A stretch of 64,000 bases of DNA. Origin: Micromonospora sp. WMMD1082 (GTDB taxonomy: Bacteria; Actinomycetota; Actinomycetes; Mycobacteriales; Micromonosporaceae). This document shows positions 1 to 8,509 of this stretch, in pieces. Numbering within the stretch: position 1 is the stretch's first letter; each line of letters begins with the position of its first letter. The stretch spans positions 5,163,001 through 5,227,000 of the forward strand of contig NZ_JARUBM010000002.1 in NCBI RefSeq assembly GCF_029626175.1, read 5' to 3'. The translations under genes and the position numbers were made by a program. The notes under the pieces were generated by a model. That model searched no databases. It was not told the DNA's origin and worked only from the letters and a program-made list of their open reading frames with translations.

Positions 1-683
1 CGTTCACCTCGTACGCCGTGGAGAAGCGGATCTCGAAGCGGCAGCAGGAGTTCGGGCGGGGTGCGATCGAGGGCGTCGCCGGTCCCGAGTCGGCGAACAA
101 CGCCGCCGCGCAGACGTCGTTCATTCCGCTGCTCACCCTGGGGCTGCCCGCGCACCCGGTGATGGCGTTGATGGTCGGCGCGTTCATCGTCCACGGCATC
201 ACCCCGGGACCGAACGTGATCAGCGACGAACCGGCGTTGTTCTGGGGCCTGATCGCGTCGATGTGGATCGGCAACGTGCTGCTGGTGCTGCTCAACCTGC
301 CGCTGATCGGCATCTGGGTGCGGATGCTGCGCATCCCGTACGAGGTGTTGTTTCCGATGATCATCCTGTTCGCGGCCATCGGCACCTACTCGCTGGGGTT
401 CAACGCGTACGACGTCTACGCGATCGTGTTCTTCGGGGTCCTGGGCTACATCCTGATCAAGTGCGGGTGCGAGCCGGCGCCGTTGCTGCTCGGCTTCGTC
501 CTCGGTCCGCTCCTCGAAGAGAACCTGCGGCGGGCGCTCATCATCTCCCGGGGCGACGCATCGGTGTTCCTGACCCGGCCGATCTCCGCGGCGCTCCTGG
601 CCGTGGCCGTGGCGGCGCTCGTGGTCGCCGTGCTGCCGACGATCCGCAAGCGCCGCGACGTCGTGTTCGCCGAGGACGAGTAG
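1..683 (+). CDS. TctA-family tripartite tricarboxylate transporter permease, C-terminal part
   Basis: The 5' end lies outside the window; the reading frame is open from base 3. The remaining 226 or so residues carry long hydrophobic segments and the pattern GPESANNAAAQTSFIPLLTL followed by LGLPAHPVMALM and ITPGPNV, which is characteristic of the large membrane subunit (TctA) of tripartite tricarboxylate transporters. These are secondary carriers that take up citrate-like acids together with a periplasmic or lipid-anchored binding protein (TctC) and a small membrane subunit (TctB). The partner genes, if present, would be upstream, outside the window. The C-terminus ends in a charged tail after a last membrane helix. 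No terminator was located with certainty before the convergent gene that follows. Confidence 0.85.
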   Translation, partial: FTSYAVEKRISKRQQEFGRGAIEGVAGPESANNAAAQTSFIPLLTLGLPAHPVMALMVGAFIVHGITPGPNVISDEPALFWGLIASMWIGNVLLVLLNLPLIGIWVRMLRIPYEVLFPMIILFAAIGTYSLGFNAYDVYAIVFFGVLGYILIKCGCEPAPLLLGFVLGPLLEENLRRALIISRGDASVFLTRPISAALLAVAVAALVVAVLPTIRKRRDVVFAEDE

Positions 684-762
684 TCAGGACCAGCGCCTAC
701 CTCCTGGGCCGCCGGCGGTGGTGGCGGCGGTCGCCGTCCACCACCGTCGGCAGCGTGCCGGG

Positions 763-3700
763 TCAGGGCGTCGTGCGCAGCCCGTTGGTCAGGCAGTTGA
801 CGCCGGCCGGCTCGAAGATGTCGTACTGCACCCGGACGAAGATGCCCGAGATGCCCTCGTGCCACCAGCGCACATTCGTCTCCAGCGCTCGCGGGTCCAG
901 CGACGGCCGGCTGATCCGGAAGCCGTGCAGGCCCTGGTGGCTGAGCCACAGCGCCGGAGCGCCTTCCGGCACGCCGTGGTGATAGTGCAGGCCCCGTACC
1001 GACTCGATCTGGCAACCGGCCGGCAGCAGCAGCCCGGCGTTGACCCGGTCGTCGCCGCTGCCGCCGTTGAAGAACACCGCCCAGTGCGCCACCTGCGCGG
1101 TGCTGAACAGCGTTCGGCGGTGGACCGAAGCGGCCGGCTGGCGGCACTGGTCGTCGGTGAGCCCGGCCGGTTTGGCGAACACCTCGTCCACGTCGACCAC
1201 GCCGGCGTGGAACCAGTTGGTCCAGATTCGGTACTGCACCGCACGGTTCCTCGGGTCGCTCGCCGCGCCCCGCGCGAGCACGTACGTGCCCCACTCGCCG
1301 ACGAAGTCGATGGCCAGACCGTCGGCCACGTCGGAGGTCCGCACGCGGCCGCTCGGGTCCTCGGCCCGCAGGATCTGGTTGGCGATCGTGCAGCCGTTGT
1401 GCAACGACAACCCGGAGCGGGTCTCGACCTCGGTGCTGCCGCCGAACAGACCCGCGGAGAACCGGGTCCAGCCGATCTCGGTGGTGGCGGTGACGCCGAC
1501 GGTGTCAAAGGCCCGCGCCACGTGGTCGCAGTCGGCCAGGGTCGGTGTCCGACCGCCGATCGGCTGGCCGAGTTGGACCAGTTGGCGGCAGCTCGCGATG
1601 GTGTTCACCCGCTCGTGCAGGAACAGGTCGGAGCTGCCCATTCCACCGGTGCTGAGGGTGGTGAAGTAGAGCTGCCCCAGGGTGTCCCGGCCCACGCCCG
1701 GGTGCGCGCTACCCGGCACCCCGCCGTCGGCGATCAGCACTGCGGCCCGGTTGGGTACGCCCGCCCAACTGTGCACGCAGTACTCCGGGTCGGCGCAGTT
1801 GTGCGTGAGCAGTGCGTAGTGCCCGGGATCGCCGAAGGCGCCGGGGTTGGCCATGTCCCGGACGGCACCCATCGGGCTCTCCTCCGCGAGCTTCCACTCG
1901 CCCGCCCGGGCGTCCGGGAAGATGACGTTGGCCAGCACGTCCGAGTAGTGCTCGTTGAGCGCGCCCGGTTCGCCGCCGCCGACGAAGTCCGCGGTGAACT
2001 CCACCACGCCGTGGGTGAACTCGTGGCCGACCACGTCGTCCGCGGTCAGGTTCGTGCCGAACAGCATCCGGGTGCCGCACTGGTCGAGGAAGCCGGTCCG
2101 GCACCAGAACGCGTTGTCCACGCCGGCGCGGACCGCCACGTCGACCGAGCCGCCCTGGTCGTCGAAGCCGTTGCGGCCGAGCCCCAGGTAGTACGCGTCG
2201 ACGGCGCCCAACGCGGCGGAGACCGCGGTCGAGTCGGCGTGCGGTGTGATCCCCGCCGCCGGCGTGCCGTTCACGATCTCCACCCGGTTGCCGGCCGCCC
2301 GGTTGCGGATGGTGTGGGGGATGGCATGGTCGACGGTGGGGTAGCCCCAGAGCGCTCCGCCGTGGTCGGCGTCCCAGAACACGACCCGGCGGGGGAACTC
2401 CATCCGGTACGCCAGGCGCTCCTCGCCGGTGGGCACCCGGGTGCCCTGGAAGATCTCGGCCGACAGGATCACGGGTCGGGCGGTCACCGTGGCGTTGGCG
2501 TACTCGTCGGCCGCCGCTCGCCGGCACTTGTCGTCGGAGCCGCACACGATGCGTAGATACTCCTCGTACGCCGTGGCCAGCGCCTCCCGTTCGGAGATGT
2601 CCGGCACCGTGTTGACGTGCGGGAAGTAGACGAACCGGCCGCTGACCGACTCGGCGTTGCCGTTGGGCAGCAGGGTCACCGTCAGACCGGCCCCCTCCAC
2701 CGGCAGGCCGCCGTAGTACTCCTGGAACCTGACTCGGGTGCGGCCGCCCACCCCGGCGATCTCCCGCGCGTCGCGCAGATGACGCCGGACGGCCCGATCG
2801 CCGTACAGGTCGAGCATGAAGGGCTTGGAGAGCACGTCGTAGGCCCGCTCCGTGGCGGTGCTGCCGGTGGTCTTGACGTTGAGGTGACCGAGTCCGACGT
2901 ACGCGGGAGTGCCGGTCATCGGGTCCACGACCACCTCGCCCAGCCACCGCACCGGGTTCGCTTGCCCGCAACCGGCCACCTCCTGACCGGGCAGGCTGAT
3001 GCTCGGGCCGGTGACCGTCACGGCGCCGGCCGACTGGTCGACCACGTGGACCACCGGAGCGGCGTTGGTGGTCACCTCCACCGTGCTCACCGCCCGGGTA
3101 CGCTTCGGCTCGCCGCCGTCGTCGGCACCGTCGAACACCCAGCTCCGGGTGGCCTGGTGCGCGCCGTCGGTCAGGTAGAACGGATCCAGGATCATCTCGG
3201 TCGGCTCCGGCAGCGTCCCTTCGGCGCTCTCGTGACCCCCGCGGTCCTTCAGATGCGTACGGAGCACCTTGGCCGCCGCCTCGGCGTCGATCCGCGCACC
3301 CTGGGGTTCGCCGACCGGGTCGCCGGTGACATGACCGGCAACCGCCCGGATGATGCCGTCCGGGCTGACCACCACCCCGATCACGGCGTTGAACACGGGT
3401 AGCTTGTCCGGGCCGACGAGTTGCAGGGTGACGGTGGAGCAGTCACCGGCCTCCCGGACGGCGGTCACCCTGAGCTGCCTGGCGGAATCCAGCCGCCAGA
3501 GCAGCAGGTTCCGCTCCACAAAGGCCACGGCGTGCTCGGCGAGGGATGCCTCGGCCGGCAGTTCGCTCGGTACCGCCAGTTCCAACCGGCCGACGGTGCG
3601 CCCGTGTGACCAACTCTCCGCCCGCAGCGGCTCGGTCGATCGTTCCGCGAGCGCCTGCAGCAGCTTCTTCTGCTCGGCCGAGAAGTGCGGATCCTCCCGG

Positions 3701-3834
3701 AAATCGTTGTCTATTGTGGATCGTGGTGCTTCGGCCTGCGGCTCGGCCTGAGCCGACACACTGCTGAGCACGAAGCTTCCCGAGAGCAGAAGCGCCAGCA
3801 CCCCGACAGCGGCCATTCGGGCCCTACTGAACAC
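763..3834 (-). CDS. Secreted M4-family (thermolysin-like) zinc metallopeptidase
   Basis: A 1,023-residue preproenzyme starting at GTG 3834. Residues 1-31 form a signal peptide (basic start, then a run of L/V/A, cleavage near SAQA-EP). The following few hundred residues are a propeptide of the FTP/PepSY type (SPDGIIRAVAGHVTGDP). The zinc site HEFTH is at residues 604-608 with the third ligand in the downstream NEHYSD motif, the M4 arrangement. The family secretes a broad-specificity endopeptidase that processes itself. About 240 residues follow the catalytic domain and contain several Cys; I cannot assign that region and it may be a substrate- or surface-binding extension. The gene is convergent with the transporter and divergent from the next gene. 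Confidence 0.9.
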   Translation of the reverse strand: MFSRARMAAVGVLALLLSGSFVLSSVSAQAEPQAEAPRSTIDNDFREDPHFSAEQKKLLQALAERSTEPLRAESWSHGRTVGRLELAVPSELPAEASLAEHAVAFVERNLLLWRLDSARQLRVTAVREAGDCSTVTLQLVGPDKLPVFNAVIGVVVSPDGIIRAVAGHVTGDPVGEPQGARIDAEAAAKVLRTHLKDRGGHESAEGTLPEPTEMILDPFYLTDGAHQATRSWVFDGADDGGEPKRTRAVSTVEVTTNAAPVVHVVDQSAGAVTVTGPSISLPGQEVAGCGQANPVRWLGEVVVDPMTGTPAYVGLGHLNVKTTGSTATERAYDVLSKPFMLDLYGDRAVRRHLRDAREIAGVGGRTRVRFQEYYGGLPVEGAGLTVTLLPNGNAESVSGRFVYFPHVNTVPDISEREALATAYEEYLRIVCGSDDKCRRAAADEYANATVTARPVILSAEIFQGTRVPTGEERLAYRMEFPRRVVFWDADHGGALWGYPTVDHAIPHTIRNRAAGNRVEIVNGTPAAGITPHADSTAVSAALGAVDAYYLGLGRNGFDDQGGSVDVAVRAGVDNAFWCRTGFLDQCGTRMLFGTNLTADDVVGHEFTHGVVEFTADFVGGGEPGALNEHYSDVLANVIFPDARAGEWKLAEESPMGAVRDMANPGAFGDPGHYALLTHNCADPEYCVHSWAGVPNRAAVLIADGGVPGSAHPGVGRDTLGQLYFTTLSTGGMGSSDLFLHERVNTIASCRQLVQLGQPIGGRTPTLADCDHVARAFDTVGVTATTEIGWTRFSAGLFGGSTEVETRSGLSLHNGCTIANQILRAEDPSGRVRTSDVADGLAIDFVGEWGTYVLARGAASDPRNRAVQYRIWTNWFHAGVVDVDEVFAKPAGLTDDQCRQPAASVHRRTLFSTAQVAHWAVFFNGGSGDDRVNAGLLLPAGCQIESVRGLHYHHGVPEGAPALWLSHQGLHGFRISRPSLDPRALETNVRWWHEGISGIFVRVQYDIFEPAGVNCLTNGLRTTP

Positions 3835-4106
3835 GGTCTCACATCCTTACGCTGAGCGGACAGCGGCGGCCGAACCTGGTCAGCCCCGGCGACAGACTGC
3901 GCGGGACGGGCGTCGCTGTCGTCCGTCTCCAGGCCGGGTACCGCCGTCCCACCCGAGTCGTACGCCGATGCCGATCATCTGTCCGTAGCCAGACAGACCG
4001 ATCGCGCCGTTGCGGGTTGGATTGACGACGGACCCGGTCGGATGTCGGCGCCGCAGCAGAGCGAGCAACGAACGTGACAGGGCGGCACCGAAGGGGGAGC
4101 ACGGGT

Positions 4107-4676
4107 GTGAGGAAGAACGAACTGACGGACACCGTCGTCGTCTCGATGCAGGACCGGCGGCTCGGCGCGACGCCAGTGGAGGGCCATCTGGCGACGGGGG
4201 TCCTCGGCGACAGCGGCACGGTGGTGGTACCCGCAGCGCCGGCCCGGCTGTTCGACCCGGGGGTGGAGCTTGAGGCGCTGGTCATCCCGCTGCCGCTGGC
4301 GGTGCACCGGCCGATCGAGCGACTCGATGCCCGTTGTCTGAACGCCCACCGGGTCGGTGGCGTGGACGGCGACGCCCCGCTCGCGGTGATCACATTGGAC
4401 CGTCCGAGCCGGCATCCGGCCACCCTCGGTCGCTTCGACGGCCCCACGTTGGCCAGGACCCTCGACGAGCTGTCCGGCGACGTGTGGACGGCGTTCGAGC
4501 GGTTGGGCATGGTCGAACCCGGGCTACGTGACGGCCTGCCGGCGCAGGTCTGGGATCGGTTGGCCGAGGTGGAACGCGAGCAGCGCCGGACCCGGCTGCG
4601 CAACCACCGGTACGGCACACCGGGCGACATCGGCTTCAGCCTCTGCCGGATCCTCTGCATCTGCGAGCCGGGCTAG
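4107..4676 (+). CDS. Hypothetical protein, 189 aa, with Cys-rich C-terminus
   Basis: Start chosen at GTG 4107 because a purine-rich GGGGGAG lies just upstream. There is no signal peptide. The protein has a beta-rich N-terminal half (DRRLGATPVEGHLATGVLGD and VVVPAAPARLFDPGVELEA), an acidic/helical second half, and ends in CRILCICEPG with three Cys close together. Only 8 bp separate it from the histidine kinase gene, so it probably shares that operon. I do not recognise the family. The Cys-rich tail next to a two-component system could suggest metal or redox binding, but this is only a guess. Confidence 0.6.
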   Translation: MRKNELTDTVVVSMQDRRLGATPVEGHLATGVLGDSGTVVVPAAPARLFDPGVELEALVIPLPLAVHRPIERLDARCLNAHRVGGVDGDAPLAVITLDRPSRHPATLGRFDGPTLARTLDELSGDVWTAFERLGMVEPGLRDGLPAQVWDRLAEVEREQRRTRLRNHRYGTPGDIGFSLCRILCICEPG

Positions 4677-4684
4677 CTACCGCG

Positions 4685-6007
4685 ATGGCACAGTTGACTG
4701 GCCCGCGCCTCGCGGGCACGAGGCCGGAAAGGGCCCAGCGGCAGGCGCACATCGGTTGGCAGGACGTGGCACTGGCGGGTGCCGCGCTCGTGGTCGACCT
4801 GGTGCTCTTCTCCCGGCTGCTGTCGAGCCCGGAGTCCGCCGCCGGCCGGCTGCCGGCCGCGATTCTGATCGCGTACGCCATGGTCGGTTGCGCCGCGCTC
4901 GTCTGGCGCCGGCGGGCCTCGCTACTGGTCTTCGGGGTGGTCTGGATCCATTCGGTGGCGGCGTTCGCGCTGTCCGGCTACCGGCCGACGGTCGGCGTGC
5001 TGGTCGCGCTCTACACGGTCGCCGCGTACCGGAGTGCCCGGCTCGGGCTGGCCGCGCTGGCCGCCGCGTTGGTGCCCGGTGGGCTGGCCGTCGCCGAGGA
5101 GGTCCGCGCCGCCGCACCCCACGACCAACTCAGCACGGCGGTGGGCGTGGCGGTCTTCTTCGTACTGGTGGGTCTGACGGTGTGGGCGGTCGGGTTCTGG
5201 CGGGCGGCCAGCCGGCGGCAGGCGCTCGCGTTGGAACGCCGCCGCGCCGCCGCGGCCCGCGAGGCGGTCGCCGCCGAGCGTGCCCGGCTGGCCCGCGAGC
5301 TGCACGACATCGTGGCGCACTCGGTCACCGTGATGGTGCTGACCGCCGCCGGCGCCCAGCGCGTGCTGCGCACCGACCCGGATCGGGCCGACCAGGCCAT
5401 GGGCACGGTCGCCGGCCTGGGCGGGCAGGCAATGGCCGAGCTGCGCCGGATGCTCGCCGTACTGCGTCCCGAGGCGCCCGCCGTGGGCGGGCCGGACGCG
5501 AACCCTCCGGACCTGGTGACCGGGCCGGATCCCGGGCGGACGGATCTGGCCGACCTCGACGCCCTGCTGGCCGGGCCCCGCCAGGCCGGCATCACCGTCG
5601 AGCTGCGCCACGAGGGTGTGCCGCGCGGTCTGGACGGCAGTGTCGGGCTGGCCGCGTACCGGGTGGTCCAGGAGGCACTGACCAATGTGGTCAAACACGC
5701 CGGGCCGGGCACCTGGGCCGTCGTGGGGCTGAGCTGGCTGGGGGACCGACTCCAGGTGGAGGTGACCGACGACGGGCAGGGCCGGCCGAGCACCGCCGCC
5801 GCGGGGTTGTCCACCGGGCACGGGCTGCTCGGCCTGCGGGAGCGGGTCGCGGTGGTCGGTGGCGAGCTGTCGGCTGGACCGATGCCGGACGGCGGATTCC
5901 GGGTGTGCGCGACCCTGCCGGCGGGGCCCTCCAGACCGGCAACCGACGAGTTGGTGCTGGTACAGGCCGGGGGTGGCGATGGCGATCCGGATCCTGCTGG
6001 CGGATGA
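4685..6007 (+). CDS. Two-component sensor histidine kinase, NarL/DesK type (HisKA_3)
   Basis: A 440-residue kinase. Residues about 25-170 contain four to six hydrophobic helices forming the membrane sensor. The dimerisation/phosphoacceptor motif ELHDIVAHS places the phosphorylated His at residue 207, the HisKA_3 type. The HATPase domain follows, with an N-box-like region around EALTNVVKHA and the G-box GHGLLGLRERV. There is no extended extracellular loop, so the signal is probably sensed within or at the membrane. It overlaps the response regulator gene by 29 bp, so the two are a cognate pair translated from one mRNA. The input signal cannot be read from the sequence. Confidence 0.93.
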   Translation: MAQLTGPRLAGTRPERAQRQAHIGWQDVALAGAALVVDLVLFSRLLSSPESAAGRLPAAILIAYAMVGCAALVWRRRASLLVFGVVWIHSVAAFALSGYRPTVGVLVALYTVAAYRSARLGLAALAAALVPGGLAVAEEVRAAAPHDQLSTAVGVAVFFVLVGLTVWAVGFWRAASRRQALALERRRAAAAREAVAAERARLARELHDIVAHSVTVMVLTAAGAQRVLRTDPDRADQAMGTVAGLGGQAMAELRRMLAVLRPEAPAVGGPDANPPDLVTGPDPGRTDLADLDALLAGPRQAGITVELRHEGVPRGLDGSVGLAAYRVVQEALTNVVKHAGPGTWAVVGLSWLGDRLQVEVTDDGQGRPSTAAAGLSTGHGLLGLRERVAVVGGELSAGPMPDGGFRVCATLPAGPSRPATDELVLVQAGGGDGDPDPAGG

Positions 6008-6668
6008 CCAACCTCTGATCCGGGCGGGCCTGGCGATGCTGCTGGACAGTGAGCCGGATATCGAGGTGATCGGCACCGCTGACGACGGTCGGCAGGCGGT
6101 GGACCGGGCCCGGACGACCAAGCCGGACGTGGTGCTGATGGACGTCCGGATGCCGGTCCTGGACGGCGTGTCGGCCACCAGGCTGATCACCGAGGACGCC
6201 GGCAGCCTCGACCCGGCCCGCCCGGTGGTGAAGGTGCTGATCCTGACCACGTACCACGTCGACGACGCGGTGTACGCGGCGCTGCGGGCCGGTGCCTCCG
6301 GTTTCCTGCTGAAGGACGCCGCGCCGACCGAGTTGGCCGCTGCGGTCCGGGCGGTGGCCGCCGGGGAGGCATGGCTGGACCCGGCCGTCGCCCGCCGGCT
6401 GATCGACGAGTTCGCCGAGCGACCGGAGCCGTATCCGGCAGCCGGTCTGGATCGGCTCACCGCGCGGGAGCGGGAGGTGCTCACGCAGGTCGCCCGTGGC
6501 CTGTCCAACATCGAGATCGCCATGCGCCTGCACGTGGGAGAGGGCACCGTGAAGACCCACTTCGGACGGATCCTGGTGAAGCTCGGGGTGCGGGACCGGG
6601 CCCAGGCGGTGATGGTCGCGTACGAGAGCGGGCTGGTGCAGCCTCGCCGCTCCCCGAGGCAACCATGA
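5979..6668 (+). CDS. LuxR/NarL-family DNA-binding response regulator
   Basis: A 229-residue regulator starting at ATG 5979, preceded by a run of G residues that serves as ribosome binding site. The receiver domain has the acidic pair ADD at residues 8-10, the phosphoacceptor Asp in VVLMDVRMPV, and the Lys of GFLLKDAAP. The C-terminal LuxR helix-turn-helix is clear (LTAREREVLTQVARGLSN and GTVKTHFGRIL). It is phosphorylated by the kinase encoded immediately upstream with overlapping ends, and would act as a dimeric transcription factor. The targets are unknown; the neighbouring 4107 gene may be one. Confidence 0.95.
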   Translation: MAIRILLADDQPLIRAGLAMLLDSEPDIEVIGTADDGRQAVDRARTTKPDVVLMDVRMPVLDGVSATRLITEDAGSLDPARPVVKVLILTTYHVDDAVYAALRAGASGFLLKDAAPTELAAAVRAVAAGEAWLDPAVARRLIDEFAERPEPYPAAGLDRLTAREREVLTQVARGLSNIEIAMRLHVGEGTVKTHFGRILVKLGVRDRAQAVMVAYESGLVQPRRSPRQP

Positions 6669-6714
6669 CCCTCGACGCCGCGTGTCCTGGGCTCGCCTCC
6701 GACGAGCGGATACG

Positions 6715-8010
6715 TCACCGGGCGTCGATGGCGTGCAGGACGCCGCCGGTCCACGAGGGGAAGCCGGCCGCGAGCACCGAGGCGACGTCGGCGCCGGCCG
6801 GGTCGACCTGCAGGCCGTTGTCGAGGGCGCGGCGGGCGGCGGCGGCCATGGCGGCAGGGTCGGGGCCGGCGTCCAGGAGAGTTTGTACGAAGGAGACGTG
6901 GCCACCATGGATCAGCACGGGGATGCCGCCCTTCGCGCGGACCTCGGGGACGAGGTCGGCGTCGGTGATCTCGACGATCGGGGCGTCGACGGCGAAGAAC
7001 ACCGCTGCCAGGGGATTGGCGGCGAGCTGCGGGAACTCACGCATTCCGGCCTGCGAGCCGGCTGAGGAAAGCCCGGCCCGCACACCCGTTGGGGGAAGCT
7101 CGGCGGGTGTCGTGGCGACCGCACGCATCGCATAGAAGAGATGCGCCAGATCCGGAAACTCGGGCGCGCTCAGCAACGCCCGGCACGCCGCCGTCTCGAT
7201 CTCGAAGGCCTCGTCCAGCGGCACCGCCGCGCTACGCACCGCCACCTCCAGAACCGCGGCGAGCGCACGCACCGGTGACCCCTCCGAGCGTCGCCTCACC
7301 GCCTCGGCAAGACCCGGCGGCTCCGCGGTCCCCCCGGGAATCTCATAGCCGGGCCGCTCCCACCGCTGCACGACATGCCCGGCCGGCTGGGCCAGCACCC
7401 AGGCTCGCGCCGCGGCGACCACATCGTCGGCCAACTCGTCCACCAACCCGGCGGCCAGCGCCTGCGCCGGGTGATACGCCGTGCCCGGCCCGACGATCTC
7501 CAACACCGTCGCGGCGATCCCGAACATCCGGGTCACCCGGACCGTCCCGCCACTTCCGGGAATGATGCCCATCCCGGTCTCGGCGAGTGCCCACACGACC
7601 GACGGGTCGTTCGGGCCGACCCGGTAGTGGCAGGCCAGCGCCAGCTCGAAGCCGCCGCCGAGCGCGGAGCCGTTGAGCGCGGCGGCGACCGGCCGACCCA
7701 AGGTCTCCAGCCGGCGCGCCTGGTCGCGCAGCGGCATCAGCAGGTCGTAGGTGCCGGCCGCCTCGTCCGGGGTGATCTCGCTCGGCATGAAGTCGGGGCC
7801 GGAGATGAAGGAGCGCTTCGCCGAGGTGAGCACCACGCCGCGCAGCCGGCCGCGCTGCCGGGTGAGGTCGTCGAGGCAGGCGCCGAGCCCGTCGTAGTGA
7901 CGCCGGTTGAGCATGTTCGCGGTGCGGCCGGGGTCGTCGAGTGTCACGGTGACGACGCCGTCCGCGTCCCAGGACCAGCGCGCCGAACCATATCGTTGGA
8001 CATCCGTCAT
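6715..8010 (-). CDS. Crotonase-fold enoyl-CoA hydratase/isomerase family protein
   Basis: 431 residues from ATG 8010. The N-terminal 270 residues are a crotonase domain: FISGPDFM (oxyanion-hole strand), ALNGSALGGGFELALACHYR and ETGMGIIPGSGGTVRV. These enzymes hydrate or isomerise acyl-CoA thioesters in fatty-acid catabolism. The C-terminal 150 residues extend beyond a simple hydratase and are predominantly helical (SFVQTLLDAGPDPAAMAAAARRAL); they may mimic the linker of FadJ-type multifunctional enzymes, but no NAD-binding motif is visible. The start codon lies inside a perfect inverted repeat shared with the divergent ArsR-like gene, so its expression is probably controlled by that regulator. 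Confidence 0.85.
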   Translation of the reverse strand: MTDVQRYGSARWSWDADGVVTVTLDDPGRTANMLNRRHYDGLGACLDDLTRQRGRLRGVVLTSAKRSFISGPDFMPSEITPDEAAGTYDLLMPLRDQARRLETLGRPVAAALNGSALGGGFELALACHYRVGPNDPSVVWALAETGMGIIPGSGGTVRVTRMFGIAATVLEIVGPGTAYHPAQALAAGLVDELADDVVAAARAWVLAQPAGHVVQRWERPGYEIPGGTAEPPGLAEAVRRRSEGSPVRALAAVLEVAVRSAAVPLDEAFEIETAACRALLSAPEFPDLAHLFYAMRAVATTPAELPPTGVRAGLSSAGSQAGMREFPQLAANPLAAVFFAVDAPIVEITDADLVPEVRAKGGIPVLIHGGHVSFVQTLLDAGPDPAAMAAAARRALDNGLQVDPAGADVASVLAAGFPSWTGGVLHAIDAR

Positions 8011-8054
8011 ACAGTCAACATAGGCAAAGGTATGACGGATGTCCAACGATATGG
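7988..8054. promoter_or_regulatory. Perfect 23-bp inverted repeat containing both divergent start codons
   Basis: The arms 7988-8010 and 8032-8054 are exact reverse complements separated by 21 bp. Each outer arm carries the first codons of a divergent gene, so both proteins would begin with the same eight residues (MTDVQRYG). A TTGGAC hexamer lies in each arm, correctly spaced (18 bp on the minus strand) from a TATGTT-like hexamer in the spacer for leaderless transcription starting at or close to each ATG. The site is the obvious operator for the ArsR-like protein encoded at 8032. The repeat is direct observation; promoter and operator roles are inferred. Confidence 0.75.
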
Positions 8055-8406
8055 TGAGGGCATGGCCCGGGACGACGATGCGATGCCGAACATCGCCGAC
8101 GTGACGATGGTCGACGTGCTGCGGGCGGTCGCCGACCCGATCCGCCTGCGCATCGTGCAGACGCTTGCCGACGGCCGGCCGCACGGCAAATGCGGCGCGC
8201 ACTGGGACTTCGGCGTGCACAAATCGACCATGACGCACCATTTCCGCGCGCTACGGCAGGCGGGCCTGACCCGCACCGTCGTGGCCGGCCGTACACACAC
8301 CATCGAGCTGCGCCGCGACGAACTCGACGCCCGCTTCCCCGGCCTGATCGACGCCCTGACCACCGGTATTCCGTCCCGCGGGACGGCACACCGTCCGCGC
8401 GGATGA
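8032..8406 (+). CDS. ArsR-like winged-helix transcriptional regulator
   Basis: 124 residues if the ATG at 8032 inside the inverted repeat is used; an internal ATG at 8062 (MARDDDAM) is the alternative and would give a more typical N-terminus. The core VDVLRAVADPIRLRIVQTLA and HKSTMTHHFRALRQAGLTRT is the winged helix of the ArsR/SmtB-like family, with recognition helix STMTHHFRALR. There is a Cys in GKCGAH, but no convincing metal-binding pair, so a small-molecule or acyl-CoA ligand is as likely as a metal. It is divergent from a crotonase gene and probably represses it and itself through the 7988-8054 palindrome. Confidence 0.8.
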   Translation: MTDVQRYGEGMARDDDAMPNIADVTMVDVLRAVADPIRLRIVQTLADGRPHGKCGAHWDFGVHKSTMTHHFRALRQAGLTRTVVAGRTHTIELRRDELDARFPGLIDALTTGIPSRGTAHRPRG

Positions 8407-8509
8407 CCTGCGGCGCTCCGGCATCCGTAGTTGGGCCAGTGTCACCTCGGCCGACGTGGATGCCATTCGTCGTGGATGCCCGCGACGCGCGCGCCATCCA
8501 CATCGTGCC

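Noticed and set aside
718..2556. 612-codon plus-strand frame opposite to the M4 peptidase
   Set aside because: Antisense shadow of a clear metallopeptidase gene; product is low-complexity His/Arg/Val-rich without domains.
3839..4660. 273-codon minus-strand ORF opposite to the 4107 gene
   Set aside because: Ser/Arg/Pro-rich shadow without a ribosome binding site; the plus-strand frame has better start and operon context.
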